Part shown: piece by piece, positions 34,227 to 46,739 of the stretch
How the letters are laid out: the number at the start of each line of letters is the position of its first letter
Position numbering within the stretch: the first letter of the stretch is position 1
Assembly: GCA_025766275.1 (NCBI GenBank)
Contig: JAFKAC010000108.1
Location: 62,001 to 126,000, forward strand
Source of the DNA: Lactarius indigo
Lineage: Eukaryota > Basidiomycota > Agaricomycetes > Russulales > Russulaceae
Reading direction: 5' to 3'
Length of the DNA: 64,000 bases
The notes under the pieces: generated by a model
What the model was told of the DNA's origin: nothing
The model's database searches: none
The model's input: only the letters and a program-made list of their open reading frames with translations
Made by a program: the position numbers and the translations under genes

Positions 34227-36159
34227 TTACCTGGCTTTATCTGTCATCTTGACCACTCGCTTGACTCGTCCTTGCTGGGGCTTGGGCACACCAGGGTTGT
34301 TATATGGCACAGATCCCACTGGAGGTCCTGTCTCAGTCCTTGGATGTTTCCGAAATGTTTCCACCCTTGATATGCTCAATGGAGGAGGATGCAATGATTT
34401 GCTAGTGGCTATAAAATAGTATGCATGAGTTTGTATGGCCATAAGAGAAATGGTAAGCTGCTCACTAGGAGCAGATGTCTGTTCAGCCTCCCTATTTCTA
34501 CTGAGGGCAGATGAAGATGGCGATGGTGGAAGAGGTGGGGTCACAGTTGGAGATTGTAAACCATTGATTTCATTTGAGAAGTCTTCCTCTTCACTGCTAG
34601 TGTCTGACTCAGACTCATTGGAATCTGAGCATCTCTGTGTCTGCTGTGGATTCTGTATCCGCTGTGGATTCTGTATCTGCTTCGGATTCTGGATCCGCTG
34701 TACAGCCTGATCTCTATCAGTAAGTAGCTCACAGGATGAGTTCCAGATCAATGGAATTAATCCTTCTTTCTCGCGTTGCCTCCAGTGGTCTAGCAGCCTG
34801 AACACCTGAACTATACGGAGCTTTGATGGATCCACCCATGGAAATCCAGTTGGGAAGCATTCCTCCTCAATTCATGCAGCTGGATCACTGCAAACTTTGC
34901 TCCAAGGGATAGTTGCTTTCTTCCTACCAGAGATGAATCCTAACTCATATGTGTTATCATAGAACTGTAAAGGGAATATCCTTAACTCACTGATATGAGC
35001 ATTACAATAATCCCTAAGAGCTGACTGAACGACCTTTGCTGAATAGCCATCATCTAGGGTAATGGAAGGAATTTCAGGTTCCCCATCTGAATCCACAACA
35101 ATCTTCACTTTGTTCTTGAGTGTCTTTGAATGTTCCGCAGGGATAACTTGGTCATGCTCTATACTATGAATATGAGATAATGTTGATGGATGTGTGGAAA
35201 TGTGACAAACTGGGTCCAAAGCACTTCCGGCTGTATTTCATCCACTCCTGCCAGACCATGGCATTTCTCCAGTCTGGGCAGAAGTCCGAAAAGGACATTC
35301 CATCATCCAGAACCCTGTTCCAGTCATCCCTACAAATATGTGGCAATGTAAAGGTAGTGCTGCAGCTGGATACATCTTAGGAAGACTTACATTGAAGCTC
35401 TTGGGTTTCCATCCTTGTCTGCATAAGCCACCAGAACAATTGAGCGCATTCCACATGTCTTGAATAGCTGTGTTTGGAAGTCCCTAACTATCCGGCCACG
35501 GAAAGCTGCTTGAGCCATTCTAACAAGGTGTATTATGTGTGTGGATCATGAATACATGGGTGGAAACTCACTTGGCTTGGATATCCCTTGGGGGTCTGTC
35601 CTCTGACCACTCCTTTGCAAGTTCGACATATGGTTCTTGTTCCTCTGTAGTTAGCTGTTTCCAAAGCATTGTTGTTGCATCCTGGAGAGCTCCTAAGAAT
35701 GCCTGAGATCCAGGAACACCACCGGAAATCCTCTGTGCAAGTTCCATAATCTCTTCCTTGTTCTCATGGTAGAATGCATTCCGGGCTGACCACTTCCGAG
35801 TAAACTTGATAAGTTGACGATGAGGATGGGAATAGTGATTGTAAAACCAGGTTCTGATTTTCTGGAGCCATATGTATCAGTGAGCCTTTACATGGATTAA
35901 CTCTCAATGCACATACCCTTTTAGCCTCCTTTTTATCAAAGCCAGTATTTGGAGGCCTAAGGGCATACAGGTCTCCCATAGCCCTCTCAAGGATAGTCTT
36001 TCGTGTCTCTGTATCAGCCTTTTGGAACTCTTCCACATACCCCTTCAAGATGGTGGCATCCTGACGGGTTAGGGAAAAACCTTTGTCTGAGGCATGGATA
36101 GATGGAGAAGAGATCTCAGACTCCCCAGCTGAGCTCCCGGATAGATGGTCGGATTGCAT
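34227..36159 (-). CDS. KDZ-2 gene A: conserved accessory protein of unknown function
   Basis: It starts at ATG 36159 (MQSDHLSGSSAGES) and is homologous exon by exon with KDZ-1 gene A: LTRQDATILKGYVEEFQKAD, TGFDKKEAKRV, then the exon with WFYNHY...FTRKWSARNAFYH (about 35850-35580), WNRVLDDGMSFSDFCPDW, GEPEIPSITLDDGYSAKVVQ, LGFISGRKKATIPWSK, and the C-terminal KRVVKMTDKAR ending at 34227. The tail has a short QNPQRIQNPQ-like repeat and acidic Ser/Glu stretches. A TGA-like break may lie near 34870 in CFPTGFPWVDPSK; I did not resolve every splice site. Confidence 0.65.
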
Positions 36160-36539
36160 AGCTATGATATTAGGACGTAAGAATGTGTGGGAGATGTATA
36201 TGGTGTTTGTCGAATTGTACCACATATGGTGAGCCTTAAATAGACTGGCTAGTGTCTTTGAGTTCCAGTTCCGTGAATGCTGGATTTGCAGATGATTTAG
36301 GAAACATGTCTGGGGGTATCACATTGAAACAATATGTCTGTTGTGTGAGATATATGTGAAACCACTTATTTTGATATGTGCTTCATGTTTAGTTTCAATG
36401 CAGGTAGATGACAGCAGACGGATGTATCTACAGATGTAGCAAGGGGGTAACATTTCCTGGGATGGAAGCGATATATCCATGGACAGAGATGATGTCTGTG
36501 AACGGAAGTGATCTTTCCGTGGACGGAAATGATCCTTCT

Positions 36540-36700
36540 ATTGGTGGATGCGATCCATCCGTAGACGGACGAAATCCATCCGTAGACGGATGCAATCCAT
36601 CCGTAGACGGACGAAATCCATCCGTAGACGGATGCGAGCCATCCATAGACGGATGCGAGCCATACGTAGACGGATACAATCCATCCGTAGACGGATGTAA
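36540..36700 (+). repeat. 21 bp minisatellite with palindromic core ATCCGTAGACGGAT
   Basis: Seven to eight copies of a 21 base unit lie between gene A and gene B of KDZ-2, where KDZ-1 has the 171 bp triplication. The period is a multiple of three, which explains the open NPSVDGC-type peptide. Confidence 0.9.
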
Positions 36701-37038
36701 TCCTTCCTTAGATGAGACGGAAGTGAACTTACTGTGGAAGGAAGTGATATGTTACGGATTAGAACTGATACTTGAATGGAAGTGATATGCCCTCAGATGG
36801 AAGTGATGTTTCACTGGATGGAAGTGATACTTCCTGAGACGGAAGTGATGCTTCCTTGTACAATAGAATGTGCTTCCTCTGATGGCGGAAACATTTGCCA
36901 TGGGATCCATTCGTAACCTTAGTTCTGTATGGCTCACCCGTCCACACATATGTATGAGGTATTTACTGGTACATAGAAAGTGTGCGAGCTCGTTTTGAAT
37001 ACATGTGTGTTTCTCAGTACAGACTCCTTGTAACTACG

Positions 37039-38374
37039 TCACTTGTCCCGGCCGCTGGTCTTGTAAATTCCATCCCTAATATATGAGATATCAGAATAGA
37101 GGTCCATTACGACACCCATGAGTATCGTGCATCTCTCCATGAGATCCCCAGAGTGATCGGATGGGTCAAGCGAAAGCAGCCCTCTGTAGGCAGCAGGGAA
37201 ATGGCGCCTGGATGCGACATGCGGATATGGTGCCCTGGCCACCTATGGGAGAGTGTAAATGTCAGGAAACCGCAATCCACAAGACACCACTCACATATGC
37301 AACAGGTATAAGATTACTCTCAGGAATACTTATGATTTCCTCTTCCGGCGGACTGGAATCGGTATCCATCTTCTCCCCACTGTGAGAACCTTCCACCGAC
37401 CGTGGGCTTTCAGGAACGCGTGCTGTAGGAGGGGCTGTAACATCCTGTATGTCGATGGGAATGGGCATAGCGCTCCGTTCCTGTATTGGACTATCTGGTA
37501 GCTCAAGGGCTTCGTGGACCTGCGATCTGTCAAGAACGGTCACTGCCTCAGGTCTATCAGTTACATCGTCCTTGTGGAGTACGGGTTCCGTGTGTACGAC
37601 TTCCTGCAAGATGTCGCCAGCGCCCTCTTCCGCCGGACCTGTAGAACCATGAGATTCTTGCATAGTTGGAGCCGTTCCGGGACTGCGCGCGGTTTCCTGT
37701 GACCCGTCGGAAATGGCTGCAACGCCAAGGGTGGATGTTGTCTGGGTGAATGTGACTCAAAATAACTCGCCATGAACGTGTGCCATCTTGGGACTTACAA
37801 TGCTCTGAGCTATGTCAAGGACATCAGCTATCTCTGGATCCGCGGCTTCCTGTAGCTCACAGGAAGGTCCTGCAGCGTGTGGAACTGGAGTAACCCGCAA
37901 CGGGTCAGTGGTGGGTTCCGTCTCAGATGCAGGTGCATCCGGGGTGGTATCCTGCCTCAGTGTTGCCTTTCGCCTATGGAGGAAGGCGGTATGGCGGGCA
38001 TGGTGAGTTGGTGGAGACGGATCGGACTCAGTGGGCTCCACTAGTATTGTCGCTGACACATCCGTTGTGTTCTGCGGTAAATGAGAGTCGTTTGTGATGG
38101 AGGGGAAGATGGGGCATACCACTGGCGAAGGCAAGGAAGGTGCTACGGAAGTTTCGATTGTAGCAGGAGGCACAGCAGTAGCTGGACTGCGCTTCTTGAG
38201 GAAGCGGTAGCGTGTGGAAGGCCGTGCCTCTACTGTGGAAGATGGTGTGGCCTGTCCGGGTTCTGAAGGATGGCCAGATGATATGGTAGAGAGTGGGGGT
38301 CCATGCCCGGATGGATCGCCCTCAGTGGAATGCTGTCCGGATTGCACACGGGAAGGGGGAGGGCGTGGAGGCAT
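37039..38374 (-). CDS. KDZ-2 gene B: low-complexity Pro/Ser/Thr-rich protein
   Basis: It starts at ATG 38374 (MPPRPPPSRVQSGQ), preceded by GGCATACGTTGGAAAG as in KDZ-1. The first exon encodes a Pro/Ser/Thr-rich region with RYRFLKKRSPATAVPP and ends near 37770. A middle segment (37663-37310) is acidic with Glu/Pro/Ser content, and a final exon gives LMERCTILMGVVMDLYSDIS and ends GRDK at 37039. No known domain is recognised. Its divergence from gene C and its place next to gene A match KDZ-1. Confidence 0.5.
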
Positions 38375-38929
38375 CTTTCCAACGTATGCCCATTGACCTG
38401 GAAGCCCCTGTTTCAGTATAAATAATTTACCAACTAGGGTCGGACCTGTATGCGACATTCTCTACTGATCTATGGGCTGTAGGTGATTCTACAGTGGTGG
38501 GTTTCGAAATACGCGTCGACCATGTCATCAAAAATGTCTTCTGATACATTTCTAGCAGACCTATACAATATGACGCTAGTTTACTAGGGCCTCGACTCTG
38601 CACTCCAGGCCTTGGATTGCCAATAGGCTTCTGAATGATGCAAGACATCAATAGTTGACACACGAGGCGAGGCCATGTGATCAGTAATGTCCGAAATTCG
38701 GATAAGTTGTCTGAAACTGTCGGATGCCATTGGGTTCCATTGGGTTCCATTGGGTTCCATTGGGTTCCATTGGGTTCCATTGGGTTCCATTGGGTTCCAT
38801 TGGGTCCTATCTAGCTCCATTCGGAAACTGGTCGTCGGGCATGGGAGGCTTCCCACGAGCAACGGAAAATACTGCGTGTCCGTCCCCCCCTCCCTGTAGT
38901 CCGTTTCCGCACATTCCCTCGCTTCCACT
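38375..38929. promoter_or_regulatory. Divergent promoter between KDZ-2 genes B and C, with a 10 bp tandem repeat
   Basis: The region contains seven perfect and one degenerate copy of TGGGTTCCAT (38727-38810), starting about 200 bases upstream of the gene C ATG. The rest has no coding signal. Confidence 0.6.
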
Positions 38930-40794
38930 ATGCCCCCACAGCGCAGGATATATGTGGACAAACTTACTGCAGATGAAAAAGCACTGATGGGCACTGCTAT
39001 CCGCTTCGACCTTGCGCTCAGGTATAGGGAGAAGAATATCGAATCTGTGGACGACGATTGGTACAGGACGTGCATTGCTTCGGAATTGGTAAGTGCTAGT
39101 ATCCCTTAATATATTGAACTGCACGCTAATTTGATGTTTTCACTATATAGGACGATGTAAATGAGATATTTGGGAAGTACTCAGACGGAACGACGGAGCC
39201 GCGTATGCACCCAATAATCACATATGTTGCTGAAGAATGGGATAGCGCTGCGGACAGTTCCAGGGTGCTGGATATCGCTGCACTCAAGCTCGAAGACGTC
39301 TCCAAGCTATGCGACGACGGTGCAGTGAATAATCCGTTGTGGAATAGCCAGCTTAATATGAAGACGCATAATACACTCATTGGGCTTCTGAATCCCTCGG
39401 ATCGGTGGTGGCTTCCGGCTCTGCGTTCGGATGTGGATGATATTCCAGGTATGTTACACATCTTCCTCTCACTCCTGAAACAGCTATTCCCATTTTCCAG
39501 ACGCTCCCCACGTAACGCCACCTAAGGCGGGGTCCAAAGCATCTGGAAAGCGTCCCGCGCCACCCCCTCCTGATACGGGTTCTGACAGTGGTGCAGAGCC
39601 CTCCGGCCCAGTTCCTGCATCTGTTCAGGATGCTACCACGGTCAATGAGGATGTTGAGATGCAAGAGGATGATGGGGGAGAAACGCCGTGCAAGCCGAAG
39701 AAGGCCACAAAGCGTGTCGCAGTCCAGTCCCCCACAGCAGCCCATCGTACTACCCGCCGCCGGCGCACAACTACTGGCACAGGCGACGTCCCTTCTTCTC
39801 CAGAGCCCGAGCCCACGGAACTCGTTCCCGTGCGCCCAGTCCCCATGGAACCAGTGTCCGGTGTCCCTCCGCACGCTGCTGTTCCCACGCGCACAAAACC
39901 CGTTAATGTGACCATTGTGAGTTCTGATGAGGCTGAGGATCTGCAGGGATCTCGTCGATCTCGTCGACGACGTCTAAGTATCATTGACGATTCCGCCTCG
40001 GAACTGGAAACTGGGCCGCCGGATCCGGTAAGTCCCTCATGGCTCTATTCCTGTTTCCATACTCACAGTGTGCTACAGCGCGCATGTGGCCCTTGCAAGG
40101 CTGCAAACCACAAATGCAAGCCACAACCCGCCGGGAGGAAGGGAACAGCATGCAGGTGGTGTACGAAGCGGAGGCACAAGTGTGTCCCCCGCCCTCAGTG
40201 GGTGGCGACAGGGAAGGAGGACGGGAAAGGGAAGAAAAAACAATCACTCGGTGCGTTCCCATTTGTCTGATATCATTGTATTATGCTAACGGACCCACAG
40301 ACAAAGTCGTGCAGAGGTTGGACGACATGTCCAACACTCAAGAGGCCCATATTGCGGCCATGCGCGACTTCGTGCACAATACGGACGTCATCCTACATGC
40401 CCTGTGTACCCAAGGACCAGGTAATGTTAATATGTCGACCCTACGCCTCCGGACGCCTGCTGTTCCGCTTTTCACGGAACCTGGACCGTCCACACCCAGC
40501 GCGTCCTCTGTTGCCAGTGGCGCCAGTGGCGCCCCCTCAACAGTTTCCAGCATGGGGCTTGGTCGTATGATGATCAGCGATGCAGGTGTCGCTGGCCCTT
40601 CCAAAGTCCCACCCGACCGCCCACAGGCCCCAGGTACGTCGTAACTTGCATCCACATTTCCCGGATGCGTATTCATATTTTCCGCCTTCCTAGCATCTCG
40701 CCAGAGTCTCCGGAATCGCTCAAGCCGTGCGGGAACCTCTAGTGGAGCACAGTCGAGGGTCGGGTCGCGCCAATCGTCTCACGGACGTACCTAG
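38930..40794 (+). CDS. KDZ-2 gene C: Zn(II)2Cys6 DNA-binding protein, six exons
   Basis: Proposed exons: 38930-39088, 39151-39448, 39501-40027, 40079-40250, 40301-40633 and 40694-40794, each bounded by GT/AG. The N-terminus has GTAIRFDLALRYR...SVDDDWY, homologous to KDZ-1 gene C. Exon 3 is basic and Pro-rich (TTRRRRTTTGTG, RRSRRRRLSIIDD). Exon 4 encodes the zinc cluster C-x2-C-x6-C-x11-C-x2-C-x6-C (from CGPCKAANHKC to CRWCTKRRHKC), the canonical fungal binuclear cluster, followed by a basic linker. Exon 5 has a predicted coiled coil (VVQRLDDMSNTQEAHIAAM) and a TPAVPLF motif shared with KDZ-1 (TPPVPLF). It should bind DNA as a dimer in the nucleus, plausibly at element-borne repeats. Confidence 0.8.
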
Positions 40795-40859
40795 ATGCTG
40801 GAATATCATATAACGCTTGTCTTACCTACTTTTGTCTTGTATTACCCCATCTATAGTAT

Positions 40860-41300
40860 GTTATATATCTTCAAGGCTCTGATGCTCACATCCGTATGCA
40901 TATTATATTGCTTATACGTGTCGCAGGTTATGTCCGGGACGTTTCCAAAGCGTTCCAAGCATGGGACGTATGCAATATATATATGAGGATCACGAGCACG
41001 TCACGGGATACCGGCGCATGTATCCGGGAGTCACGGGCGCGTCACAGGATGTTTCCAGCATGGTTTCCGTCAAAGGTTTCCGGTACGCTCACAACAGTAT
41101 CGTCCCGGAATTCGTATGCATAATATATCACTTCTGTGTGTCGCGGGTGACATATGGGACGTTTCCGAAGCTTTCCAAGCATTGCACATATGGATTACGC
41201 ATGTGGGGATCACGAGCACATCATGGAATACTGTCGCATGTCACAGGATGTTTCTGGCAAGGTTTCCAGGATCAATATGGGACAGTCCTGAAACAATCTG
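40860..41300 (+). repeat. Two imperfect direct repeats of about 220 bp
   Basis: The block CGCAGGTTATGTCCGGGACG...GATCACGAGCACGTCACGGG at about 40920 recurs at about 41140 with diverged sequence. Short GTCACGGG words, the KDZ-2 core, are frequent. The position is between genes C and D, where KDZ-1 has its 16 bp array. 41300-41780 shows no gene. Confidence 0.6.
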
Positions 41301-41780
41301 CCCATGCCCCATATTGGGTACATACACAGGAGTCACAGGTGCACTGTAAGAGGTTCCTATAGCCTTCCTAACATGCTCTATACACGCTCCATACAATGGA
41401 TGCATACACAGATCATTGGCATATGCAGGTTATGGGCACATCACAAGCAAGATCATGGAACGTCTTGAAACATTCCGGAAACGCAGAACTTCTCTGTGTG
41501 GGGGTTCGGACTATTCAAGCAGTGACACACATTCCGTATCTGTTGCATGCAGGAAACATGTGAGTAGGCCGTGGTCACATGTTTTGGAATATGGACTGGC
41601 ATGTGTAGTATGATTGGAATGACAGACAGTGTCCTGGCTGGAGGGGTATGAGCTGCGTTGTGACATCTCTAATCATTATCTACCTAGACAGTAGGTTGTA
41701 GCATGGATTTGCTTAAGTACCACATGTATAGTATTATGTCCATCCACCCCCCTATTACCTCACCCCACATCTAACCTTGC

Positions 41781-42305
41781 ATGTCTGACATCCAGAAGGC
41801 ATCAAAAGAGAAGGATATTGATATGTCCATAAAGGATGTCCATCTTACCTTTACCAGGACCTATACTGGGGTTTCCGATCCAGAAGATGATGCTTCATCT
41901 GGTCTGGAATCCTTTGATGAAGATGATATGTATGGATCGGACAATGGAGATGACATCATTTGCAATATTCCCGACACAGATGAAGAATCACAGGAACTTG
42001 AACATTCCTTGGATAGGGTATGTCCTCCACCCCACTCCCGACTTTCGGAGATCTCATGTGTTATCCAGCTCAATGAGCTCATTAATGCTTCCCAGAGTCT
42101 GTGTGTCGACCTTGAGAACATCTATATTCTGGCAGTGGAATTGTACAATATTTGGAACAGGGGAGATGTGTCTGAGCATGATTCCCAGCAGAGTTCAGAT
42201 CCCTTGTCTGTCCTGCATAGGTCAGATATACTAGAGGTGGAGGCACATGGTATGGATATCGAAGCGGAAGTAGAAGGAGCCTCCACTGGCGGATTTAGTA
42301 AATAA
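41781..42305 (+). CDS. KDZ-2 gene D: acidic Asp/Glu/Ser-rich protein
   Basis: A 174-codon open frame starts at ATG 41781 (MSDIQKASKEKDID). The core SSGLESFDEDDMYGSDNGDD is strongly acidic, followed by a helix LNELINASQSLCVDLENIYI and an acidic tail. KDZ-1 gene D has the same two blocks but splits them with an intron. It lies about 260 bases upstream of the transposase and is co-oriented with it. Function is unknown. Confidence 0.65.
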   Translation: MSDIQKASKEKDIDMSIKDVHLTFTRTYTGVSDPEDDASSGLESFDEDDMYGSDNGDDIICNIPDTDEESQELEHSLDRVCPPPHSRLSEISCVIQLNELINASQSLCVDLENIYILAVELYNIWNRGDVSEHDSQQSSDPLSVLHRSDILEVEAHGMDIEAEVEGASTGGFSK

Positions 42306-42566
42306 TGATATGCAGGATGCAATGGCCCACATCTGATAATCCAGTATGCATTGTTCGGATATTGTAGAACTCCGGATGGCCTAGAATACTATGGAACCGC
42401 TGATTTGTATGATCCCTGATGTACACTCTACAAGGGCACATCTGTAGAATATTCCGCAACTCATTTCTGCAGTATGCACAGGGTATTTAAGACATCATCC
42501 AAATCATACAAAGACACCCAGCTTCATCATCTCTATACATATTCCCTATCCACTGCTATACAGGAA

Positions 42567-45500
42567 ATGCCTCGCACTCGTGATGTTATCATTCCTGAAA
42601 CTGTTGAAGGCATCGAGGAGGTCGTCATCAAGCACACCAAATCGAAGCGTGGTACAATCCGGACAACGGAAAAGGTTGTTCCCATTGTCCGTCCACAGAA
42701 GGAGCGATCCGGACAGCCTTCACGGGCACGCCAGAAGGATGCACACCCGCAGATTCCATCAGCTAGTGTCAAAGGTTCTGGGAGGCCTCTCCACATCCCT
42801 GGAGACCCGCAGATGGACCCATACATGGAAGAGCAACAGTATGACTTCCACAATACAGAAGAGGATGGTCAGCTACAACCCGACTCAACAGCCACCCAAC
42901 AGGCCACTGTATGTCTCACATTTATTCATATCATGTAGCTATCCTGATCAGATGTAGACTCCAATGAAACAGTGGGTGGAGCTCAGGGATAGATATCTCC
43001 ATGTTCTCCTGGAGATGGAAGGTCGGGGAAGATCTGACAAGTGTTCCATGTGCAGCAAGAAACCTGAAATAAAGTGTCTGGATTGCTTTGGACCACTGTT
43101 GTTTTGCAAGGACTGCTGTCTTGAAGCTCACAGGAACTCCCCATTTCACAGACCACTACTATGGAATGCAACCCACTACACTCCAGTAACTCTGCACTCC
43201 CTCGGATTTGTATTGTGCATCGGGCATGGTGGTATGCCATGTCCACGAACAGTTGAGGTAGTTATGGACACACATATCTTGCAATGTCTTGTAGTGCTCA
43301 TATTACCTTAGGGAATCAGAGCTGCACAAGCAGTCTCCACTAGTAGAAAGAGGAGTTCCGGGAAGAGACGTGCCCACTCAGCATCTCTTGCATCTGTTTC
43401 CGAGGGTCCTGATTCTCCGGATAATTCTGGCCAACTTCCTACACCTTGCGAGACTCCACAGCCAGAAGGCCCATCCACTAATCCGGATATCTCTGACAGA
43501 CTCTTTGACTCCCTGGATATGTCTCCGGATTCTAATGACAGTGATTCCAGCAGAGTGCGGACAGCGGACTCTGGTAATCCACTGTTCACTGTTGTTGACA
43601 GAAGTGGAATCTTCGACATGGAGGTAGTATTCTGCATTTGCCCAGGAATGGACAATATTGGCAAGCAGCTTCTCCAATCCGGGCTATTTCCATCCACATT
43701 CCGGCAAATAGAAACATTATTCACATTCACAGTATTGGAGGACTTCATTCTGGATAACCTGGAATGCAAGACCACAGCCCAGCAGTATTATTCAAAGCTG
43801 CAAAGCATGACAAGCAAGATGTTTCCCAACAATGTGCAAGTATGTCTTCATCCATACATACACACACTCCCATCCACCCACATCCAGATCTAATAAATGT
43901 TTACAGAACCGTTACAAGCAACTTCTGAGAGCATCTCACCAGTGGCGTGACCTCAAGGGCAGGATGGAAAGTGGGCTTGGACATCAGTCAGAAGGAGAGA
44001 GCTGTCCAGATGGAGCCATGGCAATATTCTGCCCTGCATGCCCACAGCCTGGAATCAATCTTCCTAAGGATTGGAAGACACTATATCCTCCGTATGTCAT
44101 TTATGAACTGGCATCTCCACATACTCATACTCCCCATTGAAGTGACCAGCTTATCCGGACATTTATCATGGACGGAAACTTTTCCGCAGAACACATGCGC
44201 CATAGATCCGGGGACAAGGATGTTGCATTATCAGCAGGAATGGCATTCATGGCCAACCCTGATTCCTACAAGGCTCATCTCCAGTGTGGAAAAGAAATAG
44301 CCCAAGTATGTGATGTCTTCCTTACCCGGATCCTTTTATCTAATGGCCTTATAGCCCAGCACATGTAATACCTACAGAGCCATTGAACAGGCAAATTCTA
44401 GTAGGACACACCTTGATGTCACAGGGATTGGTGCAACTGCCTGCTGCCATGGGTTCTTTGTTCCAACATCTGTGGTGGATTTCCAGAAAGGAGAGAGGTA
44501 TGCATGTTCTCTTGGAATCCCTATATCCGGAAGTGATGTACCATTTCCGATAGGCAAATCAATATGGACTACAGCATATGCAAAGCACTCTCATACAATA
44601 TGGAGGACATCCCTGTGGCTCTTGTCATGTATGACATCATGTGCCAATATAGAGTCCACTTCCAGGAGAGGGTCAAATGCAGTCCGGAACTCTCACTACC
44701 AAGCTCACTGACACTCCGGATGGGAATTGGACTGTTCCATATCCATGGGCACCAGGATTCTTGCTTGCCAAGGTTTTCTCCCAGCTACATTCCAGGAGCA
44801 AAGCAGGTTGATGGAGAAATAATCGAGACCTTGTGGGCACCCCTGAATAATATCTCTCGCAGCATCCGAGGGATGTCCTTGGACCATAGGCAGGAGGTAT
44901 TGGATTCCCACATCAATTACTCCAACTGGAAGAAGCTGGTTAGGATTGGTATGTATTATCCATCCGGACTATCCCATATGTTAATACAACACTAATGACA
45001 CTTGTATGTGAAAGTCCCATCACTACTAAAGCGGTGGAAGCGACTGGACTCTGGCTTGGATGCCAGTGCAAAGGCATATAAGGCACTCAATCAACACTTC
45101 AAGCATAAATCTGAACAATGGCTGAAGGATGATGAGGGTGCTCAACAGGAGAGACAAAAAACCCCATCTTCCATGGATATCTATGACACTGTGAAGGAAA
45201 AGGGTGTGTGGTCTGAATCTGAAATCTTCCACCCATAATTGATGAATGTCTCCAGCCCCATCTCGGGCTGCTATCCAGCAACAGCTTACTGAGGAAGAGA
45301 GCAGGGACCATTCCATCCAGGGTGAGACATCTTGGATTTCATGTGGGCTTAAGATACAGGAATTACAGTATGTCCACAAGGATCCTTCCTAACTCATTGA
45401 ATAATGACCTACCCAGACTTGCAATCCGCTATCAGCTCCAGAGTCAGGGATCAAGGCTCACTATAGAAGATTCACAAGTCCTTGAGAATAAGCGCAATCG

Positions 45501-46506
45501 CATACAGAAGCTTATTGATATGTTTGAGCACCAGGCAGACACCTTCCTACACCATCATCAGGATACAGATGATGTTCCTGTATGGTCTATGGGGGACTAT
45601 GCTGAATATGACAATGTGGATGACATAGATGGCTCCGGAAATCCTGGCCTTGGACCTTCTGGCCATTACCATGGCGCCCCAACTTCTGATGGCTCAGGAA
45701 TGGAAAGTTCCAATGTTGAGGACATTCCCCTCCTTCTTCCGTCATCCCTCGGATGGGAGTGGTGTTCAAGCCGCGGTATCAAGTCTCTTGCAATGAAGGA
45801 AGCTAAGCTACGCTATGCTCAGGCAAATGATTCCATCCACAGGATCCGCCTTGCTTTAGGATTCAAGTCTGCACTCTTCCGAACACAAGTGCGGGATGCC
45901 CGTACACAAAAGACAAAGACCCGTGCATGGACTGCAGTTCATGGTGTTGATAGCACAGTCCATGAGCATGCCTGGAACTATTGCATGGCACGGGATGCAT
46001 ACCTCAGGGTCCAGGAAGAATCCGGAGACTTTCCGGAATTACCACCCCTCCACCCCACAGATCTTCGCATCAGCACAACCATCCTTGGAGCAGCACAGGT
46101 GGGACAACGCAATAAACAGCTCCCATGGATATGGAGCTTTGGGGTCTCTGAAAGGCATGATGGAACTTGGATGGATGAGTGTAGGCCAACATCCATTGCC
46201 ATATGATGAATGCTTACAGATATTTCAGTTAACCGAGTTCATTGGCTTCGTGCAAAAGCTCAGTTTGAGAGGTGGAAGGAAGAACAACACAGTATTCATA
46301 ATGAAGCCATATGGATTCCGGCTTACTTTCATTCCAAGGTGGAGCATTGGAAGACCAGGATGGATATGGCAGCACAGGTGCTGCTTCCTGGCCATGAAGC
46401 ATATGCATCTTGCCAAGCACATGCATGGGAGGAACTATCTAGGAGTTCTGTAAAGGCACTAATCCCAATCACCTCTTCTCCATTAAAACATTTAGAGACT
46501 ATGTAA
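42567..46506 (+). CDS. KDZ-2 transposase (CxC2 cluster plus KDZ catalytic domain), multi-exon
   Basis: It starts at ATG 42567 (MPRTRDVIIPETVEG). Exon 2 (from about 42957) carries CSMCSKKPEIKCLDC...CKDCC..AH....H, the CxC2-type KDZ-associated cysteine cluster. Next come FTVVDRSGIFDMEVVFCICP and CKTTAQQYYSKLQ. The catalytic domain has Asp in MDGNFSAEHMRHR (44168), the GIGATACCHGFFVP motif (about 44428), Asp in MYDIMCQY (about 44627) and Glu in VDGEIIETLWAPLNN (about 44808). The C-terminal region has LRYAQANDSIHRIRLALGFK, WIWSFGVSER and RVHWLRAKAQFERWKEEQ. It ends at TAA after LETM. No stop interrupts the exons, so it could be functional. Introns of 45-65 bases are inferred. Confidence 0.9.
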
Positions 46507-46739
46507 AGGTGTATCCTAGTTCTGATCTATTCCCATAAACTGTAAATCAATGATATCACTCCACTTATTTCATGTATCACAATGGAAGGCAATCTCTACA
46601 TTACAGGAATTACAAGGGAAGTGATGCTTCCATCATAGATAACTCATGGAAGTTGGTTATTATGTTATTTCTTGGATTCCAGAAAGCTACTGAAGGTGAT
46701 TTTGGTAAGTTAAACGGAAAGCTAAGACTTCCACTCCTG

